Below, in pieces: positions 32,430-45,169 of a stretch of 64,000 nucleotides of DNA. Both the position numbers and the translations under genes were made by a program. Location: the NCBI GenBank assembly GCA_036023115.1, contig JAYKKT010000061.1, positions 15,750,501 to 15,814,500 of the forward strand, in the 5' to 3' direction. The DNA comes from Brasenia schreberi. Lineage: Eukaryota; Streptophyta; Magnoliopsida; Nymphaeales; Cabombaceae. The notes beneath the pieces are model-generated. The model was not told where the DNA came from, ran no database searches, and was given only the letters and a program-made list of their open reading frames with translations. Every line of letters begins with the position of its first letter. The stretch's first letter is position 1.

Positions 32430-34826
32430 ATGTCAAAATCCAACCCAAGTGAAGTGTCGAGCCAAGGCTCATGCGCATCAAGTTCTCACTCTAGGAAGAT
32501 TTTGAAAAATAAAATCAAACTAGACGAGATAGAAGACTTGAGAAGGGAATTCGAGGCCAAAATCGATGCTCTCAGCCAAGAGGTTGAAGTAGGCGATTCA
32601 TGTTCATCGAATGGTGAACAAAGGGCCAAGAAAAAAACTGAAAAACCTCACAAGCATAAAGAGGCCTCCATAATGGAAGGCAACCAATACCACGAGTCCT
32701 TCACACAAAAGGACCGTAAAGCCCTACAGCAATTGCTGAAAGGGCAAAATAAAGAGAAAAGGAATTACGCCCTGTCTGATTTCCTATCCATGGATTATGA
32801 GACAGACAGTGACGATGAAATACCGAACTTCCATCGGTATGATGGCATGGGAGACCCTAGGTCTCACTTGAAACTTTTCTCGCGTCGAGCCCATAAGAAG
32901 AAAAAGGACTCGATGAAATGGGTGTATTGGTTCCCTCTATCCCTTAAAGGCACAGCTGCCAAATGGCTGGCTTCCTACGATTTAAGCCAGTTCACTACTT
33001 TTGAAGAGTTAGCGAACTGCTTCATGCAAAGATTTGCACATAACGTAGAAGTCACGCCGACTTTAAACACTTTAAGGGATATGAAGCAAGGCATGAACGA
33101 AGACGTGCATGCCTTCATTATTCGATGGAGGTCCCTTTTAGGCTAAGTGCGAGAGCCAATATCCGAAGGATGCACAGTCATGCTCATCCTGGATAATTTT
33201 AAAAGCGAGCTAAAGACCCTTTTCTCGCTCCACGAAATCTCAAATTTCCATAAGTTGATTAAAAAAGCATCCCTTTTCGAAACCAACTTGAAAAAGGGGA
33301 TATACGATCACTTATGGAAAGGAAGTATCATTTCCAAAACCCGCTTAGAAAAACCCATCACTTATGGGCTATCCACGATGGACAAAGGGGCAAAACCCCA
33401 TAAAATCGCCAATGTCCGGGTGGATCCAGGTCTGGCGGGCACTTCAAAAAATTTTGAAAAACTAGAAAACAAAAGGGAGAGAAATTTTCAAAAACCTATT
33501 AAAAAACGGGAGTACACACCGCTGGGACAACCTGTGTCGGAGGTTCTAGACCTCCTACTTGCCCAAGGTATGATTGAACTTCCAGAAATCCCCGAGGGAG
33601 TCACTTCCAAAGGGGGATATTTAAACCATTTTTGTAAGTATCATCGGCTCAAAGGCCATGATACAAAATGTTGTTTTTCCCTTTTAAACAAAATCGAGAA
33701 CTTGATAGCGGAGGGCCGGCTCCAGGTCACTGCGAAACCTGAGCCAACTCAAGCTATCTTCAAAGAACCCTTTCCCAAGCACATCGATAGCAGTGGGAAA
33801 GGAAAGGAGGTATGTACCCTCACATTTTCGAAAAATCTAGCGCAATCGTCAGAGTCTAGTCGACCCACTTGTGCGTCTACTCTTGTACTTTACAAGAAGC
33901 CCGCCCAAGTAGTCATTCGGGAACCACCAGGAGCTGAATCCCTGACTAAACTAGTTTTAAAACTCCAAGGTGCTCCAAAACTCTCAATTAGAGCCAGTTT
34001 TAGTGCGAACCCTAGGTTGGTCGTGGGGGAAGTGACAAGATCCGGGAGGATCTATCAACCCTCGCACCTACAAAGTGTTAAAAAGGTGGTCAGTGTGCCT
34101 GGCCCCTCAAAAGCATGTATTCCTAGAGTTCTGCCGGAAGTAGACAATAGGAAAATCGTCCTAAACCCTTATGATTTCGAAAACCATCTTTCAAAGATTC
34201 CTATCCATATGTCCATCCTAGAGCTAATACAAACTTCGCCTAGGCATAGACTCGTGCTAGAGAAAATTCTAGAAAGAGCTAAGGTTAGTTCGAACATAAG
34301 TCCTGAATCCCTGTTTGACCAAGTGGCGTCAATAGGAGCAAAATCGCCCATCACTTTCTCGAAAGATGATGTAGATAGACCCTACGAGTCCCATAACCAG
34401 GCCTTGCATATCGAGGTGGTTCTGAATAACCACTCTTTGGACAAGTGCCTAGTCAATGGGGGAGGAGGGCTCAATATCCTTCCACTTCATGTGGCGTATC
34501 AAATCGGAGTCACCTTGACTTCTGTGAACCCAAACCCCATCGTTATCATTGGATACGATGGGAATGCGTCTAGACCTTTAGGATCGATCGAACTCCCTAT
34601 GGAAACGGGAGGGATCACACACATGGGGGTGTTCCATGTCTTGGACATCCACCCCCATTATAACCTGTTGTTGGGAAGGCCCTGGATACACAGCTTGTGC
34701 GCAGTGCCATCCACCTTCCACAAGTGTGTCAAGATCCCTTTTAGGGACCAAGTCGTGGTGATCCTAGGTGAGAGTCACCCTCAGCTTCAGGGGATCATAA
34801 ACTCCCCTTGTTTGTCAAGTTTCTAG
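32430..34826 (+). pseudogene. Tat gag-protease, one frame with an internal stop
   Basis: ATG at 32430. Residues 130-238 hold the retrotransposon gag domain (GDPRSHLKLFSRRAH, KGTAAKWLASYD, FMQRFAHN). A TAA at 33144 interrupts it, but the same frame continues for 559 codons to 34824. A finger-like CKYHRLKGHDTKCC (C-x2-H-x4-H-x4-C) follows near 33630. The protease region at about 34400-34780 reads CLVNGGGGLNILPLHVAY and LLGRPWIHS, where the catalytic Asp of DGG is Asn. Beyond the TAG at 34824 the frame still shows a G-patch-like segment (MGYTPYKSLG) to about 35290. Gag builds the particle and protease matures it. Confidence 0.85.
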
Positions 34827-35299
34827 GTCCATGAGGCTAACTTGGGGCAGACCATGGTCGAGCCACTAAGGCTCGTGTTAAACAACCCTAGGAAGGTTGT
34901 GTATGTGAAGGGGCCGCCCAAAGCAGGCCCCCTCCCAATCCTAACCCTTCTATGAAGACCCAAACATCCCTTATTTCCAAAACCCCTAGACAAAAAGCCA
35001 TACGAGCACAATATGGACGACAGCAAGTTCCAGGATCACGATTTATACCCTAACTTTTCAAAAAATAAGAAATCGTGGAACATGTTGTTGAATATGGGCT
35101 ATACGCCCTATAAAAGTCTAGGGGCACAACACTAGGGTCTCCTAGAGCCCATCCTTCCTAGGGCCAACCCAAGCCGATACGGGATTGGCTATACTCCTAA
35201 AATACCGCCAAAGCCACCCCCTGTGACCACCTAGGTCAAGGGTGCCCTAGAGCCTACCCTAGAAGAGACCTACGATTTAGACCTCTTATTCCGAGTCTA

Positions 35300-35640
35300 A
35301 CCTGTAGTGTTCTCACTTTGTAGGTATGATGGAAGATCCCTTTCATAAAAATACAAAAACATTTGAAAACTTAAAATCAAAAAAATAAAAAAATTGCAAA
35401 AAGCAAAAACATTGGAAAATAAAAAACTCAAAAATAGGGTAGTTTGTATAGTTCCTAAAGTTCTTGTTTTGCAAAAACCCAAAAAAATCGAAAATCTACA
35501 AAATACCAAAAAGATTTTGTACATAGCTGCTCCTGGTAATACTTTGAAAAAAGAAAAGGATTTCGAAAGGAACGTCGTCTGCATAGCTAGACCAAAAATT
35601 TTGAAATCAATTGAAAATCCAAGTATAAAACCAGGCTTTT
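35300..35640 (+). other. A-rich spacer between protease and RT
   Basis: A strongly A-rich stretch of about 320 bp, starting after ctcactttgtag, separates the gag-protease frame from the pol frame. Related long elements have an intron here; that is only a possibility in this copy. Confidence 0.45.
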
Positions 35641-38600
35641 GAAAACTCACGCATCAAATTCCCTCGGGTCTATAACCCATGAGAATGATCGAAGCCCAGA
35701 AGTGGATCCCCTTGAGGAAGATCCCGCTTCTAAGCTCCCAGAATTTCATAAAATTCTCGATTTTGAAAGACCTTCCAATTCAGTAGGAGGAGATTTCATA
35801 GAGGTGAACCTAGGGAGTGATTCCAATCCCAAACTCATCAAGATAGATGCATGTTTGCATGAACATGAAAGATTAGCATTCATTGCATTTCTATGAACCT
35901 ATTTAGACGTGTTTGCATGGACGTATGAAGACATGTCGGGCATAGACCCCAGCATTGTCGAACATCGTCTTTCCTTAGATGCGGATGTAAAACCCATAAA
36001 GTAGAAGCTTAGGAAAATACACCCGAATGTACACACGTAAGTCAAAGAGGGTTTAGAAGATCTGTTAAAAGCCGGATTTATAAAACCCATTGCGTATTCT
36101 GATTGGTTATCAAACATTGTTGTAGTTCGAAAAACCAATAGGAAAATTCGAATATGCATCGATTTCAGAAACCTGAATAAAGCCACTCCAAAGGATAACT
36201 ATCCTTTACCAAACATAGATTTGATAGTCGATAGTACTGCAAATCACGAAATGTTTTCGTTTATAGATGGCTACTCAGGCTATAATCAAATTAAATTAAG
36301 TCCACGAGATCAGGGTAAGACCGCATTCACAACCCCGTGGGGCACGTACTGCTATACAGTCATGCCCTTTGGTTTGAAAAATGCCGGCGCAACATACCAG
36401 AGAGTCATGACCACGATCTTCGATGATCAAATTCATGAGCTCGTAGAAGTGTATGTAGATGATCTCTTGGCAAAATCCAAGACCCGATGCACTCATGTCG
36501 AATGTTTGCAAAAGATTTTCGAAAGGCTTAGGCTTTACAAAGTAAAGCTAAACCCTCAAAAATATGTATTCAGGATAGAGTCTGGAAAGCTTCCTGGCTT
36601 TATGGTAAGCCAAAGGGGTATAGAAGTCGATCCCTCTAAATGTCGAGCCATTATAGACATGGCCTCACCCTCCAATCTCACCCAAATTCGTAGCCTCCAG
36701 GGTCGATTATAGTCCGTTCGCCGATTTATATCAATTCTGGCGACTAGATGCGAACCCTTCAACAAGCTGTTGAGGAAGGACAAGAAATTTTTATGGGATG
36801 ACGACTGCCAAAGGTCCTTCGAGAGATTAAAGGCATACCTAGTTAATCCCCCTGTTTTGAATCCTCCAAAACAAGGAAAACCGCTTTTACTTTACATTTC
36901 TATGCATGCGAATGCTTTGGGAGCCCCATTGGCTCAATACGAGGATGACACCCATAAGGAGTATGCCATCTACTATATTTCGTAAACTCTCTTGGCTTAC
37001 GAACGAAATTATCAAGCCATGGAGAAGACGTGCTTGGCCCTAGTCTGGGCCTGCCAAAAATTCAGACACTATTTCCTAGATCATGAGATCTGGATAGTGT
37101 CCAAGCTTGATCCAATCAAGCACTTGTTCGAAAAACCCATTCTCACGAGTAGATTGGGCAAATGGCAACTCCTTCTAATGGAGTATGACCTAAAATACCA
37201 CCACCAAATCTCCATTAAGGGGCAAGCCTTAGCAAACTATGTGGTCGAGTTCCCCCTAGAGGACGCATATCCCACACTCGATGAAATGCCTGACGAAGGC
37301 ATATTGCAAAACCATTTCCAAAACCACATTTTGGCAAACACTTTTGAAAACCAAGTGTGGAAGATGAACTTTGATGGGGCACGAAACCAACGAGGGGCTA
37401 GTGCTGGGGTCATCCTCATCTCTCCTCAAAAGGGCGAGATTCCCATAGCAATCCGCCTAGATTTCGAATGTTCCAACAACATAACTGAGTATGAAGCACT
37501 CATACAAGGCTTAAGGATTTTGAAAACTCTAGGGGCATTATACATCGAGGTCTTTGGAGATTCGCTCCTTGTTATAAACCAGGTTTTGAAAATTTGGCAA
37601 GTACGTAACGAAAAACTACTTCCATATCACGAGTTGGCCACTTGATTGGTTGAGTCCTTCCAATCGTGTAAACTCACACATGTAGGAAGAGAGGACAATG
37701 GCATTGCCGATGCCCTCTCCTCCTTGGTTTCAGCCCTAAAGGTCGATCCCATTTCAGGGACCCGATCTCTAGAAATATGGCATGCGCCCAACCCATCCAC
37801 ACACGATTTGGATATTTGCCAAAATAACTCAGATTCTGTTGAAAAACCTTGGTTTTACGACATCAAGCATTTTCTAGAAAATGAGGGATTCACCGAGGAT
37901 GCCACATCCAAAGATAAGGCATTCATCCGTAAAATTTCGACCCGATACACCATTTTAGGTGGGGTTCTATATATGAAAAGTTTTACCGGCATCCTACTTA
38001 GGTGTATCGATCTAAAGGAGGCTAGGATAGTGATGCATGAGTTCTACGATGGAGAATGTGGAGGTCATGTTAATGCCAACATGATGGCAATGAAAATACT
38101 TAGAGCATGCTATTTTTGGTCCACCCTAAAAAAGGATTATCACAATCATGTTAGGAAGTGTCATCTATGTCAAGTACATGGGCACGCCATTCATATCCCC
38201 TCATCTGCATTGCATTCCGTGGTCAGCCCTTGGCCATTCACCATGTGGGCGTTTGACATCGTAGGCCCTATATTTCTAAAAGCCTCGAATGGGCATCGAT
38301 TCATTTTAGCAACCACTGAGTATTTCTCCAAATGGGTGGAAGCCATTTTCCTGACCAACGTACTAGGGCAACATGTGGTGGCTTTCATTAGGAGGAATAT
38401 CTTGGCTCGATTTGGGGTTCCACGAGACCTCGTCTCTGATAATGGCACCCCATTCAAGAACGAGCGGATGGTTAAGTTGTGCAACACGTATGGCATAACT
38501 CACCACTTTTCTTCGCCCTACTACCCTTAAGTAAACGGCCAAGCCGAAGCCACAAACAAGACTCTCATTAGCATAATTGAGAAGACTTTAGAGAAGGGTA

Positions 38601-39097
38601 GGACGTGGCACGAGAAGCTGGATGAAGCCTTATGGGCTTATAAGACTTCCATCTGGACTCCCACGAATGCCACACCACTCGAATTGGTCTATGGCACAAA
38701 CGCCATTCTTCCCATTCATACTCAATTGCATTCATTCCATACATCCATAGCACTCGACCTCCTCCTAGAGACGCTTCAGCATGCTAGGATGGCCGAACTA
38801 GATTTGCTAGATGAGAGGCGACTCTTTGCTATGGATCATGCTCATGCATACCGGCAAAGGATAGCCCGACATTATGGCAAACACATGAGACCTCGTCACT
38901 TTGAAGTGGGAGATCTGGTTTTGAAAATCATCCACTATCGTGGCCCACATCCTCTTGGAAAGTGGTGCCCCAAGTGGGATGGACCCTATGTGGTACATGC
39001 AACCACCACGAACAACTCGTATTGGTTGATCGATGTAGAAGGTAGGAATTTAGCAGATCCTATCAATATTCAATACTTAAAGAAGTATTATGTGTAG
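35639..39097 (+). pseudogene. Tat pol: RT, RNase H, second RNase H, integrase
   Basis: One reading frame throughout, broken only by stops at 35894, 36002, 36038, 36710, 36983, 37643 and 38528. RT: RICIDFRNLNKATPKDNYPL, FGLKNAGATYQRVM and catalytic YVDD at 36452-36463. Ty3-type RNase H follows (KQGKPLLLYISMHANALGAP to about 37250), then the second RNase H from 37360 (MNFDGARNQRGASAGVILIS, ITEYEALIQGL). Integrase: HHCC finger with KCHLCQVHG near 38155, core FDIVGPIFL, VSDNGTPF and, past the stop at 38528, VNGQAEATNK; C terminus GKWCPKWDGPYVV. No chromodomain. All catalytic residues I can check are present, so damage is almost wholly nonsense mutation. Confidence 0.9.
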
Positions 39098-40253
39098 GAT
39101 TTGGGTTAAATTCCAATTTTCGAAAACTTGAGAGATAACTGCCCTGAGACTTGAAAATAAGGTGCAAAGGCAAAATCGTGTAACCTTGAGTAAGAGAATT
39201 CGCACTTGTGAAAGAGTGGAGTCTTTAAAATCGTGGTTACATTTCAAAATCCTTCTTCTTACAAAGAAAGGCGTAGTTCAACACAGCAAGATACTTGCAA
39301 GTAGTACGTGCTATTTCTAAATAGGCTGATCTGGAATGGATCGAGTGTTTGCTTGGGATAAGTCCTCCCCTCTTCTCTTCTCCTTGCAAAAGGAAAATAT
39401 GGCCCAAATAAAGAGAATTTTCCCATCCAAAGTCTCTTTCCCAAAAGAAAGAAACCATAATCCAAAAGAAAAATCGATTCTCTTGTGAAAAAAAGAGGGT
39501 TTAAAGAAAAAATACTCCCAAAGGGAGACCCTCTACGAAAAAAAGGAAAAAGGGGCCAAAAAGCTCAAAAAAGCAGTTTTCCGCCTTCTATGCCTTAAAC
39601 CACGGGACGCTTCAAAAGGGATCGTGGTATCTCTTTCCCATCCCTAGCTTATCCCAAGCTAAAACATGGTTCATTTCAAGGAATCCTAAAGTAAAAATAG
39701 GATTTACTTGAATTTCATTTTGTTTTAGAATTCGACGTTTCGAGTAAGACGTAGGAATTTGAAATATGCCTTGTTTCTTATAAAACCTCCGTTAGATAAG
39801 CGAGTGTCAAGACTCAAGCAAAGGCAATCACGAAGAGCTCGAGATCCTTAGGATTGAGACTCAAGATAGTTGTCCTTTTTGTAAATAAATTTTGTAAATA
39901 GATTTTGAAAAAACGAACATCAAACAGCATAGGATCTGCTCACTTAGAGCAGCAAGCCTTATAAGTCTCAAGAGTTCGAGCATATCTGGTCTCTGGGAGG
40001 TCGCCACTCTTGGCACCCCACCCATGTCATGCATCTGCATACCCACGCATGGACATTTGTATAACATGATCCCATTTTAGGACCAGAAACCGTTTTGTAG
40101 ATCCCTTCGGCGTGATATCTCCTCCTACCAGGGTTTTAAAAGTGAGATTTTGCTAAAGATTGGGATGATCCCATATTTTCGTGGTTCGATCTAGGGAGAC
40201 ATTGAAAGGGGTGTTTGTCGTCTTTGCCATTATCCAAATCAATTTGGACAATG
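39098..40253 (+). other. Tat element 3' internal non-coding region
   Basis: About 1.15 kb between the pol stop and the polypurine tract. No domain or long convincing frame is present. Confidence 0.6.
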
Positions 40254-40268
40254 CCAAAGAGGGGCATC
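40254..40268 (+). other. Tat element polypurine tract
   Basis: ccaaagaggggcatc sits immediately before the 3' LTR start tgtaaacacc, the position and composition of the plus-strand primer. Confidence 0.75.
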
Positions 40269-43057
40269 TGTAAACACCCCGAAATCCCACGAACTTCTCA
40301 AATAACCTGGTTTTATAAAAGAAGCCCCAAAGGACTATTTTGAGTTTGGAAACCCAGGAGCCTTCCAGACAAACCCTGTACATGTACTTTAAACTATATA
40401 TGTTTTAAAATATGTATTATATAGTTTTAAAACCTTTTAAAATACATTTTGAAACCCCACGAAGCGGCTTCGCCTGATGAAAGTAGGACCAAAAGAGCTA
40501 AAGAGAGCCCAGAACCGGAGCACATGTCGAGCCTAGCACAACAACTCTCGTATTAGATCCATCTCCAAGATCTCGAACGTTCAAGTCCCTATTATCAGCA
40601 AAAATCATGTGAAATCATCTCTGGAAGGTGAAAACAGAAGCAGACGACCATGTTGGCGAAGACCGAACGCAAGACGAAGTACTGATTCTGTCAGACCCCA
40701 CACAAACCGTTCGTTTCGAGCATACCTTGAAGGAGTCAGAATTCAGTTTGGATTGGATCTGGACCATATATATCTAGATCCCAATCCGAACGTATGTGTG
40801 GATTTGGATTTGTATCCAAAGATCTAATTCAATATCCACATCCATGGCCCACATCACCTTCTCATAAATGGGCGGGTTTTAGAAGTTTATTTCCAGCCAC
40901 CTTGGGCCAGCCGAGCCCTTCCTCTCCTCTTGCTCTCTTCTCTCACCTGCTCCACCACCACCTCTCGTCCTGCACCACTCCACGCCGCCACCACCTCCCA
41001 GCCTGCACCATTCCACGCCACCACAATTGCCCGGCCAGCTCCACTTCTTCCACCCGATTGCATCCACCTTCCACTCAACCGCCACCTTCCTTGTCCTATC
41101 CGGTTAGTACACTATCCAAACTCCAGCCTCTCTTCACTCCCCCTCCACTCTCAGCCACCACACCACCTAGCTACCCGCCACCCTTCAACCATACCCGACC
41201 ACACCACTCGTTGCCCTACCTTCCCATTAGTGACACCCCCTAACTACCCCAACCACCTTACCTTTTTCCCTAGGAACTGCCCCTCCTTTCCTTTAAACTA
41301 GCCCTTAGTTAAACACCCTAGCTAGCTCCCCTTTGCCATTCCTAAGCGCCCCTAACTACCCCAGGCGACCACCACCTAACCTGCCACTAGTCGGCCAGCC
41401 ATAGCCGACTGCACCTTGCCATACCCACAGCCTTCCATCCTCGTTCCGTAGACACCCCCCCTAGTTCCCCCTTTGCTCCACCTTCCCTAGGACCTGCCCT
41501 ATACCTTAGTGAGACCCCCCTAACTACCCCAGCCCAAGACACCACAACAGCACCACCCTCCTATCACCCGACTAGCGCCAAGGCGCCACAACCGCTCTCT
41601 TGTTACCCGGCCAATCACTCCTTTGCCATGCTCTTCCGAGGAGCTCCCTCTTGCAGCCCAAGGCAACGCCCAAGCCCAAGCTCAAGCAGGTCACCTCCGG
41701 ACCAGCTATACGTAAGTGCCTAACTCGGTCCTTATTTATAGACTTGCTTAAGCTAAATTAAATTTGATACGGGGTTGTAATAATGGAGCATTGTCTCCCC
41801 CCGCTTGTAATAAAGTAGCTTGACACACCCACACACACGTGCACTTGAGCCTATCTCGCTCTTAGTTGTGCACGATTTTGAACACACACGGGCCTAATCA
41901 GCCCTTAAGATATAGACTTATTTATATAATTTAAGTTGTGTGGGGTTTTGCTTAAGTTATGTGTGTTGTCTTTCCATTCTCGCACTCACACACATTGAGC
42001 TTTCGCTCTTATTTGCAAGACCCAAGTAAGGGCCGCGTTATATTTTTCCTTGGGTTTAATTTCATGTCGTGTGTGTAGTATTTCAATTATACACTCACAC
42101 ACATTGAGCTTTTGCTCTTACTCCCAAGACCTTAGTCAAGGCCTATTGCAATTTATATTTGGGTTTAATTTCATGTCGTGTGCGTAGTACTTCAATTGTA
42201 CACTCACACACATTGAGCTTTCGCTCTTACTCCTAAGACCTTAGTTAAGGCCATATTGCAATTTATATTTGGGTTTCATTTAAGTCGTGTGAGTTGTCTT
42301 TCAATATATACACAACACCCACGCAACATGTTGGCGACCTTCGGGCCCATATATATTATAAGTATTTCCCTTTTGGCTATGTCTTTAAGATTTTGGTTTT
42401 AAGTTCAGCAGTGTGCGTAGTCTTTACATATATACATGACACACACTTGCACTGTTGAGCCTTTCTGCTCTTAAGATATAGCCATATTTTCCTTTCGCAA
42501 TTTCCTTTTTGCAATTTACATTTTAAGTCATTTTCCTTCCGCATTGTCTTTCAAATTCGGGTTTTCCCTTTGGAGTTGCATGAGTTTGTATTGCCTATAT
42601 GCCATACCATGAGTTAGGACGCATATTGCATCAAAGCAAACCCCATACTCCCGTTCAAAATCGACCCACTTAGGCTACGTGTTCATAACACACACCTAGT
42701 TGGCCCAAAAAGGGATAAAAAGAAAGACATAGGCACGTGCAAATCCACGTGAAATAAAATCTGAAAATCATACAAAAACAACCCGAATCGAACACCTCAA
42801 ACGTTTTCGTAGGTTCTCGTATTTTAAAACTCGATTTTTAAGCGTACAGACTGACCCTTGCGCATCGGTGGAAGAAGGTCTACGATGAAAAGAGCTTGCT
42901 TGCTCACAGTTGCCACGTTAGGAGTCAGATTTAAAAATTTCTCTTCGCTAGCTTAAGTAAGCTAGGTGGTACGCCCTTTTGCTTAATTTGAACTTAGACA
43001 CACGAAAAGATTCGCTTCATGCCTAAGAACCAGAAGCGGGAACTTTCTGCGTCTATA
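40269..43057 (+). repeat. Tat element 3' LTR, 2789 bp with a 640-bp deletion
   Basis: Closely matches the 5' LTR from tgtaaacacc to gcgtctata. It lacks the segment equal to about 29427-30066 of the 5' LTR: here ctcataaatgg joins directly to gcgggttttagaag. The 109-bp tandem block is present at about 41990-42300. Confidence 0.9.
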
Positions 43058-43106
43058 GGTTTCCTTTTTACACTGCTTGATTGTTATTTTTGCCAAACAC
43101 TTAAAA
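43058..43106 (+). other. Copia C leader, right part
   Basis: Resumes with ggtttcc after the Ty3 insertion and leads to the gag ATG at 43107. Confidence 0.7.
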
Positions 43107-43480
43107 ATGAATTCTAGGATATGTGTGTCTGAACTGACAAAAACAGAAAAATTGAATGGTTTGAACTTCGAGACATTGAAAAAAAGAATTTCGCTGGCTC
43201 AAACACTAGAAGGTGTAGAGTATGTTTTAAAGAAACCGTGCGTCCTCCACCGCCGGACGAAAGTGAGCAACAGTTAGAAATGTATAAAATATTTCTAAAG
43301 GATGATACCATAGCAAGAACAATCATGTTAACTTATATGTAGGATGATCTGATTAGGGTCTTTGAAAAATTTGAGACCGCGAAAGAGTTGTTTGACTCAC
43401 TAACAGCTAAGTATGATATAATTACAAAATTACATCTGCAGTTGCTACTACAGAAATACAACTAACAGGTTGGTGGAGGA
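43107..43480 (+). pseudogene. Copia C gag, truncated
   Basis: MNSRICVSELTKTEKLNGLN is the typical gag start with the LNG block. After a frameshift near 43265 it continues MYKIFLKDDTIARTIML and ETAKELFDSLTAKYD. The zinc-knuckle half of gag is missing and the protease follows almost directly, so an internal deletion is likely. Confidence 0.7.
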
Positions 43481-43489
43481 AACAACCCA

Positions 43490-43905
43490 CAGTGCGAACA
43501 GTCGAAGAAGCAGGATATAATCTACGTGATTTCAGAATGCCTATACTTGGTCTGCCAAGTGACAAGTTGGTGGATAGACTCGAGAGCTATAAGACACATC
43601 TCGAAGACCAAGGAAAGGACAATGGACTTGAAGGAATATCAACTTGGAGAATATCGTGTTTATATGAGAAATAATACCTTCTCATATGTTCTGGGTATTG
43701 GATCCTTTAAGATATTTGTATAAGGCAAACCAATTGTACTAACTGATGTGTTAATTGTGTCATCTATAAGGCACAATCTGGTCTTGGTTCCTGCCTTAGT
43801 TAAGAAGGGTTTTGAAGTTATGTTTATACCTAACAAGGTGACTGTGGGCAAACATGGGAGAATCTTGTTCTCAAGAGAATTTGATATAGAATAAGGATTG
43901 TTCAA
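43490..43905 (+). pseudogene. Copia C protease with DSG changed to DSR
   Basis: WWIDSRAIRHIS at about 43565-43600 is the copia aspartic protease motif with the essential Gly replaced by Arg. It continues YVLGIGSFKIFV, a stop, then IVLTDVLIVSSIRHNLV and VTVGKHGRILF. Inactive. Confidence 0.7.
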
Positions 43906-44780
43906 ATTATCAGATAATGAAAGTCATCCATCTTCTGCTTATATTGAGAGTGTCTTTTCTATTGATGTGAATATATGGCATAAACGCCTAGGGCATATAA
44001 GTTTGGAAAAGTTAAGAAAATTATCCAACTTTGACTTATTGCCCGGATTTGAGGAAAAGACTTTTAACAAGTGTGAAGCTTGTATACAAGGAAAAATGAC
44101 AAGAAAAGTCTTTTCCAAGGAAACAACAAGGATAACAACCCTACTGGAAATTATTCACACAGATTTATGTGGACCTTTTAGAGTAAAGACACATCGGGAA
44201 AAGGGTTACTTTATAACCTTGATCGATGATTACTCTAGATATATGTATATATCTTTTGGCACATAAATCGGAAGCACTTGATGCTTTTAAAGAATATAAG
44301 CAAGAAGTGGAACATCAACTAGGGCATTCGATTAAAGTCTTGAGATCAGATAGAGGAGGTGAATATACCTCGGCAGAATTCTTAGAATTTTGCAAAGACT
44401 TTGGTATTCCTAAACAAAATACAATGCACAAGATACCTCAAGAAAATGGTGTAGTTGAAAGATACAATGAAACCTTCTTGAATATGACGAGGTCAATGTT
44501 AATTGATGCCTCTCTTACAAGGGTATTTTGGGGAGAAGCAATAAGTACAGTTGTTTACGTACTCAACAGAGTACCGTGTAAAGTTGTATTCACTACACCA
44601 TATGAGATGTGGTTTGGAAGAAAACCCAACCTAGGTCATATCAAGAGGTGGGGATCTATTGCACACGTGAAGATCCTTGATCAGTCTAGAGATAAGCTAG
44701 ACAACAGGTCCTTGAGATGTATATTCATTGGATATCTAAAAGGTTTAAAAGGATATCGGTTTTATCACAAGGACCACTAA
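43898..44780 (+). pseudogene. Copia C integrase with one frameshift
   Basis: The finger reads IWHKRLGHISLEKL and CEACIQGK. The core reads IIHTDLCGPF, TLIDDYSRYMYI, then, after a frameshift near 44255, VLRSDRGGEYTS and NGVVERYNE, giving D, D and E. It ends with MWFGRKPNLGHIKRWGS and FIGYLKGLKGYRF. Apart from the frameshift the domain is well kept. Confidence 0.85.
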
Positions 44781-45169
44781 CTCATTGAAAGCAGAGATGT
44801 TGAATTCTTAGAGGATACTAAGAATGACATCCTGAAGAACAATGAGGAATGTGTTGATGATTTGGTAGATTTAGATCAATAATCTTTTAAGCCCATAGAA
44901 GATCTTCCTAAAACTACCGGTACCTTAAGTGGACATAAGAGGCCAAGAGACACTCCGTCCTACTTAAAGGATTATCACACTTATCTTACACATGAAGTGT
45001 GTAATTCAGTAGATTTGGATGAGTTGACTGATAACTTGACTTATCAGCAAGCAATAAACTTATCAGAAGCAACAAACTAAGAGAAAGCTATAGATAAGAA
45101 AATTGAATCCATTGAGAAAAACCAAGTATGAGAATTGGCTGATTTGCCAAAAGGAAGGAAAGCTATAGG

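Larger units (their letters stand above)
28825..43057 (+). mobile_element. Ty3/gypsy element, Tat lineage, with 2.8-3.5-kb LTRs
   Basis: Two LTRs start tgtaaacacc and end gcgtctata. A PBS-like site, gag-protease, RT, two RNase H domains, integrase and a polypurine tract lie between them. Integrase after RNase H defines Ty3. The second, archaeal-type RNase H (MNFDGARNQRGASAGVILIS) and the lack of a chromodomain place it in the Tat lineage. The bases ggtttc flank both sides (28819-28824 and 43058-43063). It sits in the leader of copia C, so it is the younger of the two. Confidence 0.9.
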
